Positions 58,316 to 64,000 of a stretch of DNA of 64,000 nt are shown here, one piece after another. The stretch lies in contig NC_079881.1 in assembly GCF_029227915.1 (NCBI RefSeq), positions 4,526,001 through 4,590,000 on the forward strand, written 5' to 3'. The notes below the pieces were generated by a model. That model worked only from the letters and a program-made list of their open reading frames with translations, did not search any database and was not told the DNA's origin. The DNA comes from Hydractinia symbiolongicarpus (taxonomy: Eukaryota > Cnidaria > Hydrozoa > Anthoathecata > Hydractiniidae). Position numbers and translations under genes: made by a program. How positions within the stretch are numbered: the stretch's first letter is position 1; every line of letters begins with the position of its first letter.

Positions 58316-58740
58316 ATTTTTGATGGTGGTCTAACCTCTCTTATGTTATATTTAACTTGCATGGGTGCGCACTCTTCTCGCAGTAATCTCTGTGACGCTG
58401 AAGGTCGGACTGACTTTTGGCATGGTTCCAAATGGTCTTTCGTTCGAGTCTCAGTGAAATGCATCTGCTGAGCATAATAATGTCAGCATGAAGGAAGGGG
58501 AAAAATTTAATGTTCTCTATACCTTACGTTCTTCGTAAATAACAGCAACCGTTTTTGGTCGCCGGATTTATAAGCTTTGGGTTTTTGGTGGCCCTTATTC
58601 AGTACATTCTCTTAAAATATTAGAAAAATATATGGTAGATAGACAAGTTTTGAAAATAAAAAAAATCCCGACCAACCGGGTCAGTGCTGAAACCCTCACC
58701 CGGGTGATGGCAATAACATATTTTTAAGTCCAGCCTCAGC

Positions 58741-59380
58741 CAGTCAGGGATAACGGCAAATTAGGCTATCACGCCAAATTAGGCTAGTAGCTTAGTTAGG
58801 AGATTTTTCATAGACTATTTAGGCGAGTATCTCCTATTTAGGCGATTTGCTATCTTCTTTTATGATTATCTCGAAAACCACGTTTGGTCGCACCTTCTTC
58901 TTTCGGAGCTTTGTTGCTCATTACATCATCTTTGTTCGAGCAAAATTTTTTATAGTTTGCTTCACAGGACTAAAAATTATACGTCAAAAGTCTTTGGATC
59001 GGCTAATTAGACAAGAAATAGTCTATTTAGGCTATGCGCCACGATGTTAAAAATATGCGCACGGGAAATTTAGCCTTTTTTCAGAAGCAACCGTAGCCGT
59101 AAAACAAAGAAGCCGTAACACAGCGCATGCGTTCTTAATCAAAACAAACTAAAAGCTATATCTTCTGACAGCGCAAATAATAAAGAAAAATATATTTGGA
59201 CCATCAAAAGGGGGTTCTATAGAATGTTTTTAGCTAATAAAATCATTGCGATTATGCAACAGAACAGCGATAGGCAGCAAAAACCATGTTGATAGCCTAA
59301 TTAGGCGAGATAAATCGCCTAAATAGGCTATCGTAGACTAATTAGACTATTATAGCCTAATTTGCGGTTATCCCTGACTG
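58741..59380. mobile_element. 640-bp DNA transposon with 5-bp target duplication
   Basis: Left end CAGTCAGGGATAACGGCAAA, right end (reverse-complemented) CAGTCAGGGATAACCGCAAA; the inverted repeats extend about 28 bases through TTAGGCTAT. TCAGC flanks both sides (58736-58740 and 59381-59385). The interior is rich in short TTAGGCGA/TAGGCTA repeats in both orientations and has no transposase. The superfamily is not assigned; some hAT groups make 5-base duplications. Confidence 0.8.
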
Positions 59381-59385
59381 TCAGC

Positions 59386-60140
59386 AAGCATTTTAAATGT
59401 AGAAAGTTGGTAAACAATCAGCAGCATTGATCATCATTGCAGCCACATAAGTATAAACACAAAGGATGGGCACATGCTAAAGCACCAGCTTGTTGTTATG
59501 TAGTTTGGCTTCCAATAACCTAAATTTTCTTGCACAACAGTCAGTCACTGTAACAACTATTTTTGAGACACATTGTACAACAAGAACAAAACAAGAGATG
59601 GTGCACAACAAATGTTGCCAAATAATAGATCCCAAATTGATCCACCAATTGTTAGGAAGGATCATAAATTAACAGTTTGATTCAGCAAAAATATCCAAAC
59701 CAGGCCTAGCTATTATTCGAAATTTCTTTCAGCTGTACCATAACAAAAAATATATATACTTGCTTCACAATTTGTTAAACTCTGCCTAATGGAGATACTA
59801 GAGGAGAAAAATTGGTAAGAGAATTGTGTGGACAATGAGATTCAACCACACTCATGACGAAAAAATTATAACAATGGGACTTAGTTAAAAAGAACTCAAG
59901 CAAGCCAACGAGCTACAAAAACAGAGATAGCTGAAAAATTATTTTTAGTACCTTGCATACTTAAATATTAGAAACGAGACGTTTCAGCTATACAACTGTA
60001 TCAAGAAGAAAAAAAGGGAATAAATAAACCAATCAAAACAGAATTTGAGAAACTTACTTACGAGAGAAGATTGGGAGACCTGTTTGTTGATTAAATTTCG
60101 TGCACCCACATCATAAGCCGTTGATCTCCTTCTGAGTGCC
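59386..60140. other. Intergenic stretch between two transposons
   Basis: I see no gene and no recognised element here. Confidence 0.35.
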
Positions 60141-60143
60141 TTA

Positions 60144-60790
60144 GGGCGGGTTTCGAATCAAACGAATGTGGTCGAATCGATTGATGGCGTTTTGCATTAA
60201 AATTGGTTTCCACTTAAATTCGACAAGCCTGGATCGATTGCGATTCATTCAAATTTATTTCAAAAAATTTGATAAGAAACTAAGAACATGTACTAAGAAT
60301 TTCATGGCATATAAATACGATAAACAAAAATATTTTCGTATACTATTTTTCTACAATTTCTCAGCTATTTGCCTCTATACTTTTGCTTTGTGAGGTTTTG
60401 AAACTTTTCGAGGCAGTGTCCCAAAACACGGAAACCTGCAAACTTATGAAGACCCTCCCCCAGCTCCCTAGTGGCGCCACCCCTGATCAGTGGATGCATT
60501 TTCAACTTTTAACGGTTGCTCGTGTTAATAGTGGGTTGCTGTTGCTGCGTCAAATATGCAATTAAAATTTTTGTTTGTTTATAATGTTTTCAGCCATCTT
60601 TTAGTTTTTTCCGCTTCTCAGTGAATTTTATTTCTTCGTCGCTTTGTTTACATCAAGTGGGTCGGGTAATAATCAATCTTATTGGATCAATTTCAACCGA
60701 TCAACGAAAAGTAGAAAACAATCCTATTTTTGAATTCAATTGATCGATGTCGATCGATTCGACCACATTCGTTTAAGTGGAAAGTCGCCT
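60144..60790. mobile_element. DNA transposon with TTA flanks, Harbinger-like
   Basis: Inner ends AAACGAATGTGGTCGAATCG (60160 region) and its reverse complement (about 60754-60773) are perfectly inverted. The outer 16 bases match more loosely. TTA stands directly outside both ends (60141-60143 and 60791-60793), the 3-base TWA duplication typical of PIF/Harbinger elements (family knowledge). About 647 bases without transposase coding capacity. Confidence 0.65.
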
Positions 60791-60793
60791 TTA

Positions 60794-62531
60794 AACCCCT
60801 CTAAATATTTTAGTACTCAATTTCGTCTCCAGGCCTTTTTAATATTTTTCGCCATCTTCTCTTATATCAAAGAAGCCGAAAACCCTGGTGATCAGGTGCA
60901 AGAAAACACTGAAAAAGGGTAGAAAAGACGTTAAAAATTTTTTGGGTTTGTCGTTAATGATATTCAATGTTGAAACATTGCTGCTTGCCCCCAAAATGTG
61001 TTGACTTATCAAAATTGTTTGCCATATTTGTGCGGCTGTGAGCGAGATATCAAAAGTTAACAATCAATTTTATTTCCCTTGACACAATGACTCTGATTAG
61101 TAAACCAATACTTGCAATGAGATCATAAAATCAGGTTTACCAGTCTCATGAAAAACCTAGAAAGTTTGGGGAATCCTGGAAACATAACCGAATCTTTTTT
61201 GAATTTTGTCTAGATTCTATGATACTTTTGTGAACTCCCTGAGTTTGGACATCAGGAGCATTTCAAACTTGCTCCGGTTTTTTAATTTTTAACAAAGACA
61301 ATATTTTAATTATTGACAATTTATTTCTACAATATATCTCAAAGACTATGGAATAAATACATCAGATAAAATTTGAAATCTAGTTCATAGTGTAAACCCA
61401 ACTTTGCATATTTGTACGTTGATAAAAACTGAATAAAAATGTTGAAGACAAACCTTTTTATTAATCGTGTTTGTGATGTGCACTGAGAAAGTATCAGTCT
61501 TCAAATATAACATACTGTTTTTGGTATAACGTAGTGTTCAAGATACAAGGATAAATCGGGGGTATGAGTGAAGAAGTTTTACATCTAGGTTAAAAACTTG
61601 ACAAAATGAGTAAGATAAATTACACGCAACACTAACAGACCAAATAACCTACACACGCACCACGTAAGAAACCAAAACAGTTGTAAGGGCTTATTTACAC
61701 GACTCTCAATACCTTTTAGTAAAAAATTAAAATTTTCGCGTGTCCATGAGTTGTAACAGAAGATAACCTAGTTCACAGGACTTCTTCAAATCCTCATACA
61801 AGTTCTAATGTTTGCATAATCTATTAATTTACAATATAAAATAACTTTCGAAAAAGAAAAATTGTCATAAAAATAATTATTTCATCACGCATCACAATTT
61901 ACACTAATTCCTACAAATTAAAAGTTTGCACACACCAAGCACAACTGTACTTTTAGGGTTGGTTTACATCACGAGATTTTAAGCTGGATAAAAAGCCGCG
62001 GTGCATACAAAAAATCAAGGGTTCAGTCCTATCACGGGCAGTGTGCTCTTAGATGCACCAATGTAAGAACAAACTGGGAATTACGTTTCCAACTAACAAC
62101 TAAAAGTGTTACAGCCCTCGGTGTTCTGTAAGAATTGAAATTCTTGAAAATCTAGAATTACTTTATTATCAAAGCAATAGATATAATACACACTTAAAAT
62201 TCTTAGTAAAAGCTACGTAAAATTAAAATAATTTTTCATCACAAAAATAAAAAAAATGCAAATAAAATTTACTACGTCCATGCTACCCCAGCTTCTTCTC
62301 GCAAAGTGGAGGAGAACATAGTTGAAGCTATGTTCGTCGTTCATACGTGAACTAATAGTACTGTATGTGTAATGCTTAGTAATATCCACTACTGTGCTAA
62401 GCAAACTTAACTTGTGCATGTTGAAATGAAATGTTGCTATCACTTAGAAAAATAAAAACATTCTTCATTTATTAACCTGCGGGGGAGAGCCAGACTTTAT
62501 TCCACACTTCTGTAACGGCGTATGTAGCGAG
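60794..62531. other. Probable 3' UTR and downstream region of the right-edge gene
   Basis: No coding region supported. It begins with a degenerate CGTCTCCAGG mini-transposon-like segment (60823-60900). The part next to 62531 is presumably 3' UTR of the minus-strand gene ending at 62532, but its length is unknown. Confidence 0.35.
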
Positions 62532-63895
62532 TTAACTTTCCGCTGCAACAGCTTCATCACCATCGATGCTTTTGTTGGAAATATTTGTAACCGGTTCAGC
62601 TTCCTACGATAAAATTGATAGGCTTTACCGTTGAGATAGTTTTTGTATAAGAAACACAGAGCAAACACAGGCTTTATGATTTCAAAAAAGTAATCCAAAC
62701 AATTTATAAAAACATTGTGAAGGTGTACGATGTTAATCTGTACTCACCTCTTTTTCCTCTCCGCTAATTATGTGATTGCTCTCCGCTAAAATAAGAACAA
62801 ATGCAAGCCAACTAAATTACAATATCAAAAGCTCCCGAGGTATCTAAAATCCAGAAAATGGTAGCCCGATTAGCCAGACTTTATGTTGAAAACGTGGGTT
62901 TTATTAAGCGCGATATTTAGCTTTTACTTGCAAAGGGGCTCCAGTGATGTAAGATTTGTGGAAAGCCACCCTGCAGGCTACAGGGCGCTCCACCCAGCAT
63001 GCGCCTTTGGGCGTTTAATCTAGACATACTGTATTCTTAAATTGTTCAACAACTACCGTACCTGATGCGGGACTACTCGCTAACTCGCGTTCTTCCTCTT
63101 CATAACGTTCATCTTCGTCAGGTCGCATACCACGTTTTAATTTTATTATTGTGTCAGACGTAAGCCTAAAAAATAAAATGAATGAAAAAAATAAATAATT
63201 AAATAAATAAAAATATAGGGAATGGAATGAGAGAAAAGAACGTAAATGTACAAAGAATGCGAACCATATGGAAACTTATTTTCAGAACTTACGTGTTAGC
63301 CGAGATCAAACAAAACCGTTGCATTTCAGATGGTGATTTTAAAAAGAATCCTTCACCAGAACGTGTGAAAAGTAGTGATGAGATAGCTCTACAAGTAAAA
63401 GAGTTTATTTGATGACAAATACAGAAAATGATAAATTATGATTGCTAGTCATGGTTGATTTGTCAAGCGCACATACATTTTTTTACTATTAGCAACATAG
63501 ACTTGTTTTTTTTCTTCACCGTGGGGCACAAAAGTATCGCTTCGTCCCCATTATTAACAAACCTGCTTCATTATTTAGACGAGTTAACTATAAAGCATTA
63601 ATTTTGACTTTTTTCTTTTCTTTTGCGCATTGCATGAGTTTACTTGGAACAGAGTAAAATTGTTTGTCTTTAAGCGTAGGAGAAAAGTTTCGTTTGCTCA
63701 GCCATATATAGATTTGGTGTAGTTATGCCAAACGTCATCACGTTGTAGGCAACTTGTCATAATTTTAGCCAGTTTATAGCCAATCGGTTTCCGGCAATCT
63801 TAATCGGGTTACACCACGTTAGTCACGTTACGCAAAATTAGTCAAGTTAACGGTTAGTAAATTACCTCTGGTATGACGTGTTTTCAGCATCGTTG
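62532..63895 (-). CDS. Last five exons of an unrecognised multi-exon gene (5' end beyond the window)
   Basis: Exons on the minus strand in reading order: 63866-63895, 63293-63388, 63062-63165, 62748-62785 and 62532-62603 (stop TAA). Each junction has GT and AG and all phases agree, giving one frame of about 113 residues. The fragment reads NDAENTSYQRAISSLL, FTRSGEGFFLKSPSEMQRFC, LISANTLTSDTIIKLKRGMR, PDEDERYEEEERELASSP and ends in an acidic Ser/Glu-rich tail. The conserved-looking part is residues 1-65. I cannot name the family. The first listed exon could instead begin at 63918 (CAG acceptor), but the acceptor at 63896 has the better pyrimidine tract. No single reading frame covers the gene. 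Confidence 0.7.
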
Positions 63896-64000
63896 CTATC
63901 AAAAAGAAACAGATAGACCTGTCACACCCTATGGGTAGACTTCTCGTGCTGAAACGTGCCGAAGTGCCGATGTAAATATGGTGCAGGTTTATAGTTACAG

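Noticed and set aside
61970-62090. Possible tRNA-derived element with GGTTCAGTCCT
   Set aside because: The B-box match is partial, no A box or pairing acceptor stem was found and no second copy was seen.
63227-63412. 61-residue plus-strand frame
   Set aside because: It is antisense to an exon of the minus-strand gene whose splice junctions and phases fit much better.

Overview
The window is AT-rich animal nuclear DNA. Genes have short GT-AG introns, wide non-coding gaps, and many short DNA transposons, Helitron ends, tRNA-derived SINEs, a broken LINE and a BEL/Pao-type LTR element. The gene types and the recurring CAACCTCGTCCCCAGG-type repeat suggest a cnidarian, perhaps a hydrozoan. That assignment is inference; no rRNA or mitochondrial marker is present.

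Layout. 1-10.6 kb: no gene seen; one SINE, small repeats. 10.7-30.5 kb: three paralogous plus-strand genes (10702-11484, 18971-19756, 29575-30462) of a family I do not recognise. They share an acidic PEVIEECSS core, a CxxC...CxxC pair and RRxS sites, and each is an intact ORF a few tens of bases after a splice-acceptor-like TATTTAG. Between the second and third genes are a near-perfect 1,425-bp tandem duplication and several small mobile elements. 30.5-36 kb: Helitron ends, a MITE, a SINE, a decayed LINE and a long AT microsatellite. 36.9-39.7 kb and 50.2-52.7 kb: two four-exon mitochondrial carrier (SLC25, UCP-like) genes, rebuilt here from splice sites; their internal exons are identical in length. 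Between them lie a Tigger/Pogo-like MITE, Helitron remnants, an ankyrin-RING gene (43937-44767) and a complete LTR element (44811-48317) that keeps LTRs, primer-binding site, polypurine tract and a 5-bp target duplication. Its single ORF has lost most of reverse transcriptase, RNase H and the integrase core through an in-frame deletion. 54.6-55.5 kb: an intronless MMADHC (cobalamin trafficking) gene on the minus strand. 57.9-60.8 kb: three inverted-repeat transposons. 62.5-63.9 kb: the last five exons of an unrecognised minus-strand gene that runs off the right edge.

The genes show no operon-like cooperation. Mitochondrial carriers and MMADHC both concern mitochondrial metabolism, but their proximity is probably incidental. 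The best candidate for something undescribed is the three-gene family. The most informative mobile-element signals are the 9-bp-TSD mini-transposon family, the minimal Helitrons and the in-frame deleted LTR element. All comparisons were made by eye; no alignment or database search was run.
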